A DNA stretch of 64,000 nt from positions 98,440 through 162,439 of the forward strand of contig NZ_FOLC01000013.1 of the NCBI RefSeq assembly GCF_900112135.1, given 5' to 3'. Positions 18,295 to 27,878 of this stretch are shown in pieces. Under the pieces are notes generated by a model. The model was not told the origin of the DNA, ran no database searches, and worked only from the letters and a program-made list of their open reading frames with translations. The first letter of the stretch is position 1; each line of letters begins with the position of its first letter. The translations under genes were made by a program, and so were the position numbers. This stretch comes from Collimonas sp. OK412 (GTDB lineage: Bacteria; Pseudomonadota; Gammaproteobacteria; Burkholderiales; Burkholderiaceae_D).

Positions 18295-19968
18295 ATGCCA
18301 TCTGCTTTTCCAGGCGATGCTGCAACTGCGCACGCCAGCATTCCTGAATATGCCGAGTTTTATGCGGATTTCAATGTCGACAGCATTGCCGCCGAACTGT
18401 CCGGCAGCCTGCAGAGCGGCATCAACGCCTGTGTCGAGTGCTGCGATCGCCATGCCGTGCCCGGCCGCATCGCGTTGCTTTGGGAAGGCAAGGATGGCCG
18501 CAGCGCCAGCTATACCTTCGCCCAGCTCAAGGAATTGTCGGGTCGTTTTGCCAATTTCCTGAAAGAACGGGGCGTCCAGCCCGGCGACCGCGTCGCCGGA
18601 TTGCTGCCGCGCACGCCGGAACTGCTGGTCGCGATCCTCGGCACCTGGCGTGCCGGCGCGGTATACCAGCCCTTGTTTACCGCTTTCGGCTCGAAATCGA
18701 TTGAATACCGGGTGGCCGCCAGCGAAGCCAAGCTGATCGTGACCGACGCCGATAACCGCCATAAGCTGGAGGAAGTGCCGGATTGCCCGCCCATCATGAC
18801 CGTAGCCGATGAAACGGCGGCCGGCGATTTCAATTTCCGGGCCGAGATGGCGCGCCAGCCGGCCGAGTTTGCGCCGGTGATGCGCAAGGCTGACGACGCT
18901 TTCATCATGCTGTTCACCTCCGGCACCACCGGGCCGGCCAAAGGCGTTGCGGTGCCGCTGCGGGCGATGCTGGCGTTCTACGTCTACACCCGCTACGCGA
19001 TGGATGTGCAGCCGGAAGACGCTTTCTGGAATATCGCCGATCCCGGCTGGGCCTATGGCTTGTACTACTGCGTGACGGGGCCGATGCTGATGGGGCACGC
19101 GATTACCTTCTATGAGGGTTCGTTCACGGTAGAAAGCACCTACCGCATCATCGACAAATACAAGATTACCAATCTCGCCGGTTCGCCCACCGCGTACCGG
19201 CTGCTGATCGCCGGCGGCGCCGAAGCGGCGGCGCCGGCCAAGGGCCGGTTGCGCGTTGTCAGCAGCGCAGGGGAACCGCTGAATCCCGAAGTGATCCGCT
19301 GGTTCGGCGAACACCTTGCCTGTCCGATCAACGACCACTATGGGCAGACCGAAACCGGCATGGTGCTGTGCAACCACCATGGCTTGCGGCACGAAGTGCA
19401 CATGGGTTCGGCCGGCCTCGCCATGCCCGGTTACCGGCTGGCAGTGCTGGACGACGATGAAAACGAACTGGGAGTGGGCCAGCCAGGCGTGCTGGCGGTG
19501 GACCGCCGGCATTCCCCGGTGTACTGGTTCCAGGGTTATTGGCAGCAGGATGCCGCCGATAACGAGGGCCGCTATTACGTCACCGGCGATACGGTCGAGA
19601 AAAACCAGGATGGCAGCATCAGCTTTATCGGGCGCGGCGACGATATCATTACCTCTTCCGGTTACCGCATCGGGCCTTTCGATGTCGAAAGCGCATTGCT
19701 GGAGCACGCGGCGGTAGTGGAAGCGGCGGTGGTCGGCAAGCCCGATCCCGAGCGCACTGAACTGGTCAAGGCTTTTGTCGTCTTAAGCAAGGACTACCAG
19801 GCCAGCGCGGAACTGGTGGCCGAGCTGCAGCAATACGTCAAGCATCGGCTGGCGGCGCATTCCTATCCGCGCGAAATCGAATTTTTAACTGAACTGCCCA
19901 AAACGCCGAGCGGCAAACTGCAGCGCTTCATCTTGCGCAACCAGGAAATCGCCAAGGCTAAAATCTAA
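18295..19968 (+). CDS. AMP-dependent acyl-CoA synthetase/ligase
   Basis: Adenylate-forming enzyme of 557 residues that activates a carboxylic acid to its CoA thioester. P-loop FTSGTTGPAKG, adenine-binding HYGQTETG, the TGDT motif, hinge GRGDDIITSSGYRIGP and the catalytic lysine in TPSGKLQRF are all present. It belongs to the acetyl/medium-chain acyl-CoA synthetase branch; the substrate cannot be read from sequence. GAGGAG precedes the start. A dehydrogenase gene follows 21 bp later, suggesting activation and beta-oxidation of a particular acid under control of the divergent AraC regulator. Confidence 0.88.
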   Translation: MPSAFPGDAATAHASIPEYAEFYADFNVDSIAAELSGSLQSGINACVECCDRHAVPGRIALLWEGKDGRSASYTFAQLKELSGRFANFLKERGVQPGDRVAGLLPRTPELLVAILGTWRAGAVYQPLFTAFGSKSIEYRVAASEAKLIVTDADNRHKLEEVPDCPPIMTVADETAAGDFNFRAEMARQPAEFAPVMRKADDAFIMLFTSGTTGPAKGVAVPLRAMLAFYVYTRYAMDVQPEDAFWNIADPGWAYGLYYCVTGPMLMGHAITFYEGSFTVESTYRIIDKYKITNLAGSPTAYRLLIAGGAEAAAPAKGRLRVVSSAGEPLNPEVIRWFGEHLACPINDHYGQTETGMVLCNHHGLRHEVHMGSAGLAMPGYRLAVLDDDENELGVGQPGVLAVDRRHSPVYWFQGYWQQDAADNEGRYYVTGDTVEKNQDGSISFIGRGDDIITSSGYRIGPFDVESALLEHAAVVEAAVVGKPDPERTELVKAFVVLSKDYQASAELVAELQQYVKHRLAAHSYPREIEFLTELPKTPSGKLQRFILRNQEIAKAKI

Positions 19969-19989
19969 AGAAGAAAAGAAGAGAAAACC

Positions 19990-20757
19990 ATGCAAATCGA
20001 AAATAATGTATTCCTGATCAGCGGCGGCGGTTCCGGCCTGGGCGCGGCTACCGCCGCCATGCTGGTGCAGGGCGGCGCCAAGGTGGTGATCGCCGACATC
20101 AACCAGGAAGCCGGCGCCGCGCTGGCGACGCAGCTGGGCGCCAACGCCCGTTTCGTGGCGACCGATGTGTGCAGCGAAGCCAGCGCCGCGGAAGCTGTCA
20201 GCACGGCGCTCACCGTGTTCGGCGGCTTGCACGGCCTGGTCAGCTGCGCAGGCGTGGCGCCGGCCAAGCGCATCGTCGGCAAGGAAGGGCCGCATGCCCT
20301 GGAAGATTTTGCGCGGGTGATCCAGATCAACCTGATCGGCACGTTCAACATGATGCGGCTGGCCGCGGATGCGATGAGCAAGGGCGAGCCGAATGCCGAC
20401 GGCGAGCGCGGCGTGATCATCAATACGGCTTCGGTGGCCGCCTTTGACGGCCAGATCGGCCAGGCTGCCTATGCTTCGTCCAAGGGCGGGGTGGTGGCCT
20501 TGACCTTGCCGGCGGCGCGCGAACTGTCGCGCCACGGCATCCGCGTGATGACGATTGCGCCCGGCATCATGGAAACCCCGATGCTGCTCGGCATGCCGGA
20601 AGAGGTGCAGGAGGCGCTCGGAAAAATGGTGCCGTTCCCGCCGCGGCTGGGCAAGCCGGCCGAATTCTCGGCGCTGGTGAAGACCATCGTCGAGACGGTC
20701 TACCTGAACGGCGAAGTGATCCGCCTCGACGGCGGGATCCGGCTGGCGCCGAAATAA
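19990..20757 (+). CDS. Short-chain dehydrogenase, 3-hydroxyacyl-CoA dehydrogenase type 2-like
   Basis: Rossmann-fold SDR of 255 residues. Cofactor motif [12 protein letters not shown] at about 11-22, catalytic Ser in [14 protein letters not shown], and YASSKGG with the Tyr and Lys of the active site. The [17 protein letters not shown] segment is typical of the bacterial HSD17B10-like 3-hydroxyacyl-CoA dehydrogenases. Its linkage to the acyl-CoA synthetase supports this fatty- or branched-acid oxidation role. Confidence 0.85.
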   Translation: MQIENNVFLISGGGSGLGAATAAMLVQGGAKVVIADINQEAGAALATQLGANARFVATDVCSEASAAEAVSTALTVFGGLHGLVSCAGVAPAKRIVGKEGPHALEDFARVIQINLIGTFNMMRLAADAMSKGEPNADGERGVIINTASVAAFDGQIGQAAYASSKGGVVALTLPAARELSRHGIRVMTIAPGIMETPMLLGMPEEVQEALGKMVPFPPRLGKPAEFSALVKTIVETVYLNGEVIRLDGGIRLAPK

Positions 20758-20803
20758 CGGCGCAGTCCGGCTTGTGGGGAATGAGGGGCAGCTGGGCGCG
20801 AGC

Positions 20804-21268
20804 TTAGCTGCCTTGCCGTTTTACGATCTCTTTATTGAAGAAGTCATAGATGCCGTTCTCGCCCATGCGGCGGGCATCGGCCAGCTCGCCGGCCTTGGTC
20901 GAGTACAGGATCTTGTTGTCCGGGCTGAGCAGCACGGCGGCTGGAATCCCCTTCTTGATCGGGTTGCCGTAAGACTGGGCAATGTCGAGATTCTTGTCGA
21001 AATTGCCGACGTCGATTTTCACCAGCACAAATTTGCCGTCGATCAGCGACGCGCTTTTGCCATGGATCGCCTTGTCCAGTTCGCGGCAATCGGTGCACCA
21101 GTTGGCGCCGAACACCAGAATCACCTGCTTGTGGCTGGCCTGGGCCTGGCTCAACGCCTGGCTCAGGTCGGCCTTGGCGTCGGCCTTTTCATCGTAGGGC
21201 AGCGGGGCGGCGGCTACCGCCTGCGCCAATAGCAGTCCCAGGCAGAGGGCGAAGAATTTTTTCATCAT
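20804..21268 (-). CDS. Exported thioredoxin-like protein
   Basis: Protein of 154 residues with an N-terminal signal peptide (MMKKFFALCLGLLLAQAVAA) and one thioredoxin fold. The redox motif is WCTDC (CxxC) in FGANWCTDCRELD; the cis-Pro region is KGIPAAVLLSPD. It is probably a periplasmic thiol reductase or oxidoreductase. Two adjacent ATG codons could start it. It is transcribed alone. Confidence 0.8.
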   Translation of the reverse strand: MMKKFFALCLGLLLAQAVAAAPLPYDEKADAKADLSQALSQAQASHKQVILVFGANWCTDCRELDKAIHGKSASLIDGKFVLVKIDVGNFDKNLDIAQSYGNPIKKGIPAAVLLSPDNKILYSTKAGELADARRMGENGIYDFFNKEIVKRQGS

Positions 21269-21457
21269 GCAATCCTGTTCAGGTTGGGTATTTTACGGAT
21301 ACGGCCGTATGCCGAATAGTATATTTCGTTTTGGTAATTGGCGGCGCCGCCTCGATTTTGACTGAACGATAACTCGTTGCCTGGATCAGAATCAGCGGGA
21401 AAGCTCCGTGAGTTTGCCAATTTATGGCAAACTGCGGGCTGATTTCGGGAGCCTCGT

Positions 21458-22723
21458 TTGAGCATCTTAAAAAATTTACCGTTTGAGTGGCTGGTCGGCA
21501 TCCGCTATACCCGTGCGGGCAAGCGCAGCGGCCGCAACAGTTTTATTTCCTTCATCTCGCTCATTTCGATGGCCGGCATCGCCCTCGGCGTGGCGGCGCT
21601 GATCGTGGTGCTGTCCGTGATGAACGGCTTCCAGAAAGACGTGCGCGACCGCATGCTGTCGGTGCTGGCCCATATCGAAGTGTTCGACGCTTCCGGCTCC
21701 ATGCCGAACTGGGAAGAGGTCGCCCAGCAAGCATTCAAGAACAAGGAAGTGATAGGCGCAGCGCCCTATGTCGATGCGCAGGCCATGCTGGTGCGCGACA
21801 GCGTGTTGCGCGGCGTCGCGGTGCGGGGCGTGCTGCCGGCCGAAGAGCCGAAGGTGTCGGACGTGGCCAGCAAGGTCAAGCGCGGCAGCTTCAATGACCT
21901 CAAGCCGGGCGAATTCAATATCGTGCTGGGGATAGAGCTGGCGCACGCCTTGAGCGTCGGCATCGGCGACAAGGTGACGCTGATGGCGGCGCAAGGGCAG
22001 GTGACCCCGGCCGGCGTGATTCCGCGCCTGCGCCAGTTCACCGTGGCCGGGATTTTCGAGGCCGGCCATTTTGAATACGATTCGACCCTGGCCTTCATCC
22101 ACCTGGAAGATGCGGAAAAGATGTTTCGCCAGGATTCGCCGTCCGGCGTGCGCCTGAAGGTCACCGACATGCTGCAGGCGCCGCAGATCGTGCAGCAGCT
22201 GGCGACCACGCTGCCGCCCAACCTGTACCTGCGCGACTGGACCCAGCAGAACAGCAACTGGTTCGCCGCGGTCAAGACCGAAAAACGCATGATGTTCATC
22301 ATCCTGACCCTGATCATCGCGGTGGCCGCCTTCAACCTGGTGTCGACCCTGGTGATGACGGTGACCGACAAGCAGGCTGACATTGCGATCCTGCGCACCC
22401 TGGGCGCGTCGCCGGGCTCGATCATGAAGATCTTCATGATCCAGGGCGCGCTGGTGGGCCTGGTCGGTACCGCCATCGGCGTCGGCGGCGGGGTGCTGGT
22501 GGCCCTGAATATCGACGTTATCGTGCCGTTCATCGAACGCATGCTGCATGTGCAGTTCCTGCCCAAGAGCGTGTACGTGATCACCGAATTGCCGTCAGAC
22601 CTGCGCTGGCCGGATGTCTGGACCATAGGCGGGGTCGCCGTGGTGCTGGCTTTCCTGGCCACCCTGTATCCGAGCTGGTGGGCCGCCCGGGTGAAACCTG
22701 CTGAGGCATTGCGTTATGAATAA
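21458..22723 (+). CDS. lolC: Lipoprotein-releasing ABC transporter permease (LolC/LolE family)
   Basis: Permease of 421 residues for extraction of outer-membrane lipoproteins from the inner membrane. One N-terminal transmembrane helix, a large periplasmic domain (about 50-270), and three C-terminal helices with the FtsX-like region [22 protein letters not shown]. The start is TTG at 21458 with GGGAG at the right distance and no better ATG nearby. It overlaps lolD by 8 nt. Only one permease gene is present, so the transporter would be a homodimer of this subunit. Confidence 0.92.
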   Translation: MSILKNLPFEWLVGIRYTRAGKRSGRNSFISFISLISMAGIALGVAALIVVLSVMNGFQKDVRDRMLSVLAHIEVFDASGSMPNWEEVAQQAFKNKEVIGAAPYVDAQAMLVRDSVLRGVAVRGVLPAEEPKVSDVASKVKRGSFNDLKPGEFNIVLGIELAHALSVGIGDKVTLMAAQGQVTPAGVIPRLRQFTVAGIFEAGHFEYDSTLAFIHLEDAEKMFRQDSPSGVRLKVTDMLQAPQIVQQLATTLPPNLYLRDWTQQNSNWFAAVKTEKRMMFIILTLIIAVAAFNLVSTLVMTVTDKQADIAILRTLGASPGSIMKIFMIQGALVGLVGTAIGVGGGVLVALNIDVIVPFIERMLHVQFLPKSVYVITELPSDLRWPDVWTIGGVAVVLAFLATLYPSWWAARVKPAEALRYE

Positions 22724-23414
22724 TACAAACAATTCCATCGTCCTTTCCTGCCGCAACCTGGGCAAGACCTTTACCCAGGGCAGCTATTCGGTGAAGGTCT
22801 TGAACGGTATCGATATCGATGTCGCCAAGGGCGAGCAGGTCGCCATCGTCGGCGCTTCCGGCTCCGGCAAGTCAACCCTGCTGCACCTGCTGGGCGGCCT
22901 CGATGCGCCTACCGCCGGCAATGTCAGCCTGCTGGGCAAGGACTTTACGACGCTGGGCGAAAAGACGCGCGGCGACTTGCGCAATAACGCACTGGGTTTT
23001 GTTTACCAGTTCCATCATCTGCTGCCGGAGTTTTCCGCGCTGGATAACGTCGCCATGCCGTTGATGATCCGCCGCCTCAAGCGCAGCGATGCGCAGCAGC
23101 AGGCGCGCGAGATCCTGGCGCGGGTCGGTTTGGCCGAGCGGGTGATCCATGTGCCGGGCGAACTGTCCGGCGGCGAGCGCCAGCGGGTGGCGCTGGCGCG
23201 GGCGCTGGTGACCCGGCCGGCCTGCGTGCTGGCCGACGAGCCGACCGGCAACCTGGACCGGGCTACGGCGCAGATGACGTTCGACCTGATGCTGGAACTG
23301 TCGCAGACCCTCGGCACGGCATTCGTGATCGTGACCCATGACATCGAACTGGCGCGCCGCTGCGGCCGCATCCTGCGCCTGTCAGAGCGCGGGCTGGAGC
23401 CGTACCAGGACTAA
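22716..23414 (+). CDS. lolD: Lipoprotein-releasing ABC transporter ATP-binding protein
   Basis: ATPase of 232 residues. Walker [10 protein letters not shown], signature [15 protein letters not shown], Walker [13 protein letters not shown]. It powers the LolC permease encoded by the overlapping upstream gene. [20 protein letters not shown] after the Q-loop is the LolD pattern. Confidence 0.95.
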   Translation: MNNTNNSIVLSCRNLGKTFTQGSYSVKVLNGIDIDVAKGEQVAIVGASGSGKSTLLHLLGGLDAPTAGNVSLLGKDFTTLGEKTRGDLRNNALGFVYQFHHLLPEFSALDNVAMPLMIRRLKRSDAQQQAREILARVGLAERVIHVPGELSGGERQRVALARALVTRPACVLADEPTGNLDRATAQMTFDLMLELSQTLGTAFVIVTHDIELARRCGRILRLSERGLEPYQD

Positions 23415-23433
23415 GCGCCTGATGTGCAGGGAA

Positions 23434-24327
23434 TCAGGAAGCCGGCGTCGCGAGATGGCCGGCTTCCTTGTTTTGCAGGCTGCCGAAAAACAGCGCGTAC
23501 TGGCGGGTGAACTGGGCGCCGAAGAAAAAAATCTGCGCCGAATAGTAAATCCACAGCAGCAGCGCGATCACCGAGCCGGCCGCGCCATAGCTGGAGGCGA
23601 CGCCGCTGTTGCCAAGGTAGATGCCGATCAGGTATTTGCCCAGCACGAACAGGGCGGCGGTGCCGATCGAGCCTATCCAGACATCGCGCCACGGCAGTTT
23701 GACCTGCGGCAGCATCTTGTAGATCGAGGCGAACAGGCTGGCGATCACGGCAAACGAAAACAGTTGCGACAGCGGCGAGACAACCACCGTCACGCTGATC
23801 CACATACCGCCCAGGTATTTGGCCAGCAGCGCCAGCGCAGCGCTCACCACCAGCGAGGTGAGCAGCAGGAAGGCCAGCACCAGTATCAGCCCGAACGACA
23901 GCAGCCGGGTGCGGACCAGGCCCACGAAACCGGAGTGGCGGGTGACAGGCACGTACCAGATCTCGTCCAGGCTATCCTTCAGTTCGGAGAATACGGTGGT
24001 GGCGCCGACCAGCAGCACCGCCACCGCGATCAGCGCCGCCAGCGGCCCCGAACGGTTGCTGTGGGCCGCCGCCAGCAGCAGCTGGATGGCGTCGGCGCCG
24101 GTCGAACCGATCAAGCCGGAGAGCTGGCCTACAATCTCGCCGCGCGCCGCCTGTTCGCCGAATACCGCGCCGGCAATCGCGATCACCAGGATCAGCATCG
24201 GCGCCATCGAAAACAGGGTGTAGAAGGCCAGCGCCGCGCCCTTGCTGCCGCAGCGCTGCTTGAACCATTCCTGCAGGGTGCCGGCCAGCATGGCCTGGAT
24301 CCGTTGCCGCTCGGGAAATTTGATCAT
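23434..24327 (-). CDS. YihY/virulence factor BrkB family membrane protein
   Basis: Integral membrane protein of 297 residues with about six hydrophobic segments. The family signature SKGAALAFYTLFSMAPML is near the N-terminus, and SSYGAAGSVIALLLWIYYSAQIFFFGAQF near the C-terminus. It was once annotated as RNase BN; the family is now regarded as membrane proteins of unknown, possibly transport, function. It converges with lolD and has a lipoprotein gene just upstream on the same strand. Confidence 0.88.
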   Translation of the reverse strand: MIKFPERQRIQAMLAGTLQEWFKQRCGSKGAALAFYTLFSMAPMLILVIAIAGAVFGEQAARGEIVGQLSGLIGSTGADAIQLLLAAAHSNRSGPLAALIAVAVLLVGATTVFSELKDSLDEIWYVPVTRHSGFVGLVRTRLLSFGLILVLAFLLLTSLVVSAALALLAKYLGGMWISVTVVVSPLSQLFSFAVIASLFASIYKMLPQVKLPWRDVWIGSIGTAALFVLGKYLIGIYLGNSGVASSYGAAGSVIALLLWIYYSAQIFFFGAQFTRQYALFFGSLQNKEAGHLATPAS

Positions 24328-24347
24328 GCAGTCGCCTTTTTTGAAAT

Positions 24348-24845
24348 TTACCGGCCGAAGCGGGAATGCTCATAACGCGGATCGGGGCCGTTTTCGAGCT
24401 TGCGCACGATGCCGCTGTCGTCGAAATACACGGTCATCTGCGAGTTCCAGACGCCGGCTTCCTTGTAAGAGTAATTCCAGCCGTTTAGCTTGACCCGGTC
24501 GTAATAGATGGTTTCGTACGGTTTGCCGATGGTGCGCAGGACGTCGGCCTGGTTGAACTGGTTAACCTTGATGGTAGCGAATTTTTCCAGGGTCAGTACT
24601 TGCTCGTAAGAAATCAATCGATGGTCGGGGCCGATTTTCGCCATGTACGTCGCCTGGCCGAACGGGCCGCGCGAATATTCCAATAATACATCATTGCCGT
24701 CTTGATAAGATCCGGTCGGCCTTCCCAGGCGCGCCAGGACTTGCGCCTCGGGTTCGCCGGGATTGACCGGCGGCGCCAGCAGCGAGGCGCAGCCGCCGAG
24801 GCCCAGCAGCAAACCGGCCAGGAGGAGGGGAAAGGGTTGCTTCAT
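24348..24845 (-). CDS. Outer-membrane lipoprotein, BamE/SmpA-like fold
   Basis: Protein of 165 residues with a lipoprotein signal peptide ending LGLGGC, so Cys19 is the expected lipidation site. The body contains two copies of a BamE-like pattern: EAQVLARLGRPTGSYQ and NQADVLRTIGKPYETIY, each followed by a strand pair. BamE itself is shorter and has one copy. It may work in envelope assembly, but no partner is next to it. A start at 24845 is clear. Confidence 0.75.
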   Translation of the reverse strand: MKQPFPLLLAGLLLGLGGCASLLAPPVNPGEPEAQVLARLGRPTGSYQDGNDVLLEYSRGPFGQATYMAKIGPDHRLISYEQVLTLEKFATIKVNQFNQADVLRTIGKPYETIYYDRVKLNGWNYSYKEAGVWNSQMTVYFDDSGIVRKLENGPDPRYEHSRFGR

Positions 24846-24889
24846 GGTGATACTCCCAGATAAATTGTTGTTGGTGCGACGCTAAGTAT

Positions 24890-24918
24890 TTGAATCCGCA
24901 GGATTTTTGCTATATACT
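24890..24918 (+). promoter_or_regulatory. Sigma-70-like promoter of rpsO
   Basis: TTGAAT (24890-24895), a 17-bp spacer, TATACT (24913-24918). Predicted transcription start is near 24925. Strong match and the right place for a ribosomal-protein gene. Confidence 0.75.
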
Positions 24919-24924
24919 GCGCGT

Positions 24925-24949
24925 CTGGTCAAGTTTGACCGGATTTTTT
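24925..24949 (+). promoter_or_regulatory. Hairpin plus T-run at the predicted 5' end of the rpsO mRNA
   Basis: CTGGTCA (24925-24931), loop AGTT, TGACCGG (24936-24942), then A and six T. It looks like an intrinsic terminator yet lies at the predicted transcription start. It could be an attenuator, a 5' stabilising hairpin or an operator (GGTCAAGTTTGACC is near-palindromic). Confidence 0.5.
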
Positions 24950-25010
24950 AATTGTTTGTTCACGGTGCATAGGGTTACGTACTCTGTACACCGCTTGTGA
25001 AAGGTAAAGC

Positions 25011-25280
25011 ATGACTATCGAAAAAACAGCCAAGGCCGCTATTATCACTGATAATGCGCGCGGTCAAAACGACACCGGCTCCCCGGAAGTGCAAGTTGCG
25101 CTGCTGACAGCCCGTATCAACGACCTGAACGGTCACTTCAAAGCCCACGCCAAGGATCACCATTCCCGCCGCGGCCTGATCATGATGGTTAACCGTCGTA
25201 AAAGCCTGCTGTCCTACCTCAAGGGTAAGGATCTGAACCGTTACCGCTCGCTGATCGAAAAACTCGGCTTGCGTAAGTAA
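25011..25280 (+). CDS. rpsO: 30S ribosomal protein S15
   Basis: Protein of 89 residues, the standard S15 length. Conserved [37 protein letters not shown] and the C-terminal [13 protein letters not shown]. It binds the 16S rRNA central domain early in 30S assembly. AAGG lies before the ATG. As in most proteobacteria it precedes pnp. Confidence 0.97.
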   Translation: MTIEKTAKAAIITDNARGQNDTGSPEVQVALLTARINDLNGHFKAHAKDHHSRRGLIMMVNRRKSLLSYLKGKDLNRYRSLIEKLGLRK

Positions 25281-25645
25281 TCGTAGTGCGCGGCTCATCG
25301 TCGGCCTCCGGTATTTTCAGCGGCATCCTGTTTCGATATTTCGTGACGATGTCCTTGGTCCGTCGATAAGTTGAAAAAAAATGCCTGTATCAGTTTCTGA
25401 TGCGGGCATTTTTGCTTTTGGCAGCAGCTTCTTTGCGGCTTATCTGCACAAGTTTCAAGAGGTTGGTACTAGGCAAGGAGACGGCAATTCATTGGCAGCA
25501 GCCAGCGATGAATCGTCAGTGGTGAGGTGAACGACAGCGCCTGAAAATCTGTCGGCAAATAAACAATTGCGGGAAAGAGTTTAAGAGCCGCAAGCGTCAG
25601 CTTGCAGCGAATTACTCTGTCCCCAACTGATGAGAGGGATATATT
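25281..25645 (+). promoter_or_regulatory. 365-bp rpsO-pnp intergenic region
   Basis: No gene is seen here. It contains the rpsO terminator (25376-25415) and, nearer pnp, a hairpin GCAAGC-GTCA-GCTTGC (25590-25605). In enterobacteria the pnp leader has a hairpin cut by RNase III and used for PNPase autocontrol; this small one could serve a similar purpose but is much shorter. Confidence 0.5.
25376..25415 (+). terminator. Intrinsic terminator after rpsO
   Basis: AATGCCTGTATCAG pairs with CTGATGCGGGCATT across a 3-nt loop, with a T-run after the stem and an A-run before it, so it can work in both directions. In many bacteria such a site allows partial read-through into pnp. Confidence 0.85.
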
Positions 25646-27781
25646 GTGTTTAATAAAGTTACGAAGACATTCCAGTATGGTCAGCACCAGGTCACGCTGG
25701 AAACCGGCGAGATCGCTCGCCAAGCCTCCGGCGCAGTGCTGGTGTCGATTGAAGATACCGTTGTGCTGGCTACCGTGGTGGCACGCAAAGATGCCAAGCC
25801 AGGTCAGGATTTTTTCCCATTGACCGTTGATTACGTTGAAAAGACATACGCAGCCGGCCGCATCCCAGGCGGTTTCTTCAAGCGCGAAGGCCGTCCTTCC
25901 GAAAAAGAAACCCTGACATCGCGCCTGATCGATCGTCCGATCCGCCCGCTGTTCCCGGAAGGTTACCTGAATGAAGTGCAAGTCATCATCCATGTGCTGT
26001 CGGTCAATCCTGAAATCGATCCAGACATCGCTGCAATGATCGGCGCCTCGGCAGCCCTGTCGGTTGCCGGCATTCCTTTCGCCGGCCCGGTCGGCGCTGC
26101 GCGCGTCGGCTACATCGACGGCCAGTACGTGTTGAATCCAACTACTTCGCAGCTGAGCAAGTCGGCCATGGACCTGGTGGTTGCCGGTACTGAAACCGCG
26201 GTGCTGATGGTTGAGTCCGAAGCCAAGCAATTGTCGGAAGAAATCATGCTGGGCGCGGTTGTATTCGGCCACGAGCAATCGAAGGCAGTCATCAACGCCA
26301 TCCACGAACTGGTGCGCGACGGCGGCAAGCCTGAAGTCGAATGGAGCCCGGCGCCCAAGAATGAAGCGCTGATCGCCCGCGTTGCACATTTCGGCGAAGC
26401 CAAGCTGCGTGAAGCCTACCAGACCAAAGACAAGCAAGCCCGCACCACCAAGCTGAAAGACGCTACCGCGGAAGTCAACGCGGCATTGGCTGCTGAAGCT
26501 GCATCGATCGGCGGCACCGCACCTGACTCATCCGAAGTCAGCGGCATCCTGTTTGACCTGGAAGCCAAGATCGTCCGTTCGCAGATCCTGGAAGGCGAGC
26601 CACGCATCGACGGCCGCGATACCCGCACTGTGCGCCCGATCACGATCCGTACCGGCGTCCTGCCGCGTACCCACGGTTCGGCACTGTTCACCCGCGGCGA
26701 AACCCAGGCGCTGGTAGTCGCCACGCTGGGCACCGCGCGCGACGAGCAAAAGATCGACGCGCTGATGGGCGAATACTCGGACCGTTTCATGCTGCATTAC
26801 AACATGCCACCGTTCGCTACCGGTGAAACCGGCCGCGTAGGTACGCCTAAGCGCCGCGAAATCGGCCATGGCCGCCTGGCCAAGCGTGCACTGCAGGCAG
26901 CACTGCCGGCGCCGGAAGATTTCAGCTACTCGGTGCGCCTGGTATCGGAAATCACTGAATCCAACGGTTCGTCGTCGATGGCTTCGGTCTGCGGCGGCTG
27001 CCTGGCGCTGATGGATGCCGGCGTGCCGATGCAGGCGCACGTTGCCGGCATCGCCATGGGCCTGATCAAGGAAGGCAGCAAGTTCGCCGTCCTGACCGAC
27101 ATCCTGGGCGATGAAGATCACCTGGGCGACATGGACTTCAAGGTGGCCGGTACTGCCAACGGCATCACTGCCCTGCAGATGGATATCAAGATCCAGGGTA
27201 TCACCAAGGAAATCATGCAGGTCGCTCTGGCGCAAGCCAAAGAAGGCCGTATCCATATCCTCGGCAAGATGCAAGAAGCGGTGCCGCACGGTAAAACCGA
27301 GCTGTCCGATTTCGCGCCGCGCCTGATCACCATCAAGATCAATCCGGAAAAAATCCGCGACGTGATCGGCAAGGGCGGCGCAGTGATCCGCGCCCTGACC
27401 GAAGAAACCGGCACCCAGATCGATATCAGCGACGAAGGTGTCGTGACTATCGCTTCGGTAGATGCCGCTGCAGGCCAGGAAGCCAAGCGCCGTATCGAAG
27501 AACTGACGGCTTCGGTTGAAGTCGGCAAGGTCTACGAAGGTACGGTCTTGAAGCTGCTGGACTTCGGTGCGATCGTGCAAGTGTTGCCAGGCAAGGACGG
27601 CTTGCTGCACATCAGCCAGATCGCCAATGAGCGCGTCAATGCAGTCGCCGACTACCTGAAAGAAGGCCAGCAAGTGCGCGTCAAGGTTCTCGAAACCGAC
27701 GACCGCGGCCGTCTGAAGCTGTCGATGAAGGCAGCCCAGTCTGAAGAAGGCGGCGAAGCTGCTCCGGTAGCAGCACAGTAA
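25646..27781 (+). CDS. pnp: Polyribonucleotide nucleotidyltransferase (PNPase)
   Basis: Protein of 711 residues. Order: RNase PH-like domain 1, all-helical linker, RNase PH-like domain 2 ([18 protein letters not shown]; catalytic region with [16 protein letters not shown]), KH domain ([20 protein letters not shown], about 560-620) and S1 domain ([19 protein letters not shown] onward). It degrades RNA 3' to 5' by phosphorolysis and is part of the degradosome. The start is GTG at 25646, preceded by GAGAGGG. It ends with an Ala/Glu-rich tail. Confidence 0.97.
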   Translation: MFNKVTKTFQYGQHQVTLETGEIARQASGAVLVSIEDTVVLATVVARKDAKPGQDFFPLTVDYVEKTYAAGRIPGGFFKREGRPSEKETLTSRLIDRPIRPLFPEGYLNEVQVIIHVLSVNPEIDPDIAAMIGASAALSVAGIPFAGPVGAARVGYIDGQYVLNPTTSQLSKSAMDLVVAGTETAVLMVESEAKQLSEEIMLGAVVFGHEQSKAVINAIHELVRDGGKPEVEWSPAPKNEALIARVAHFGEAKLREAYQTKDKQARTTKLKDATAEVNAALAAEAASIGGTAPDSSEVSGILFDLEAKIVRSQILEGEPRIDGRDTRTVRPITIRTGVLPRTHGSALFTRGETQALVVATLGTARDEQKIDALMGEYSDRFMLHYNMPPFATGETGRVGTPKRREIGHGRLAKRALQAALPAPEDFSYSVRLVSEITESNGSSSMASVCGGCLALMDAGVPMQAHVAGIAMGLIKEGSKFAVLTDILGDEDHLGDMDFKVAGTANGITALQMDIKIQGITKEIMQVALAQAKEGRIHILGKMQEAVPHGKTELSDFAPRLITIKINPEKIRDVIGKGGAVIRALTEETGTQIDISDEGVVTIASVDAAAGQEAKRRIEELTASVEVGKVYEGTVLKLLDFGAIVQVLPGKDGLLHISQIANERVNAVADYLKEGQQVRVKVLETDDRGRLKLSMKAAQSEEGGEAAPVAAQ

Positions 27782-27802
27782 TCCAGTGCTGCAAGTAGCA
27801 TG

Positions 27803-27840
27803 AAAAACGCCCGGGATGCATTTGCATCCCGGGCGTTTTT
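27803..27840. terminator. Perfect bidirectional terminator after pnp
   Basis: ACGCCCGGGATGCA pairs perfectly with TGCATCCCGGGCGT, flanked by five A and five T. It serves pnp and the convergent fic gene. Confidence 0.95.
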
Positions 27841-27878
27841 ACGTTTGTGCAATAAGAAGTGCTGACGGGCCGCTCTTG

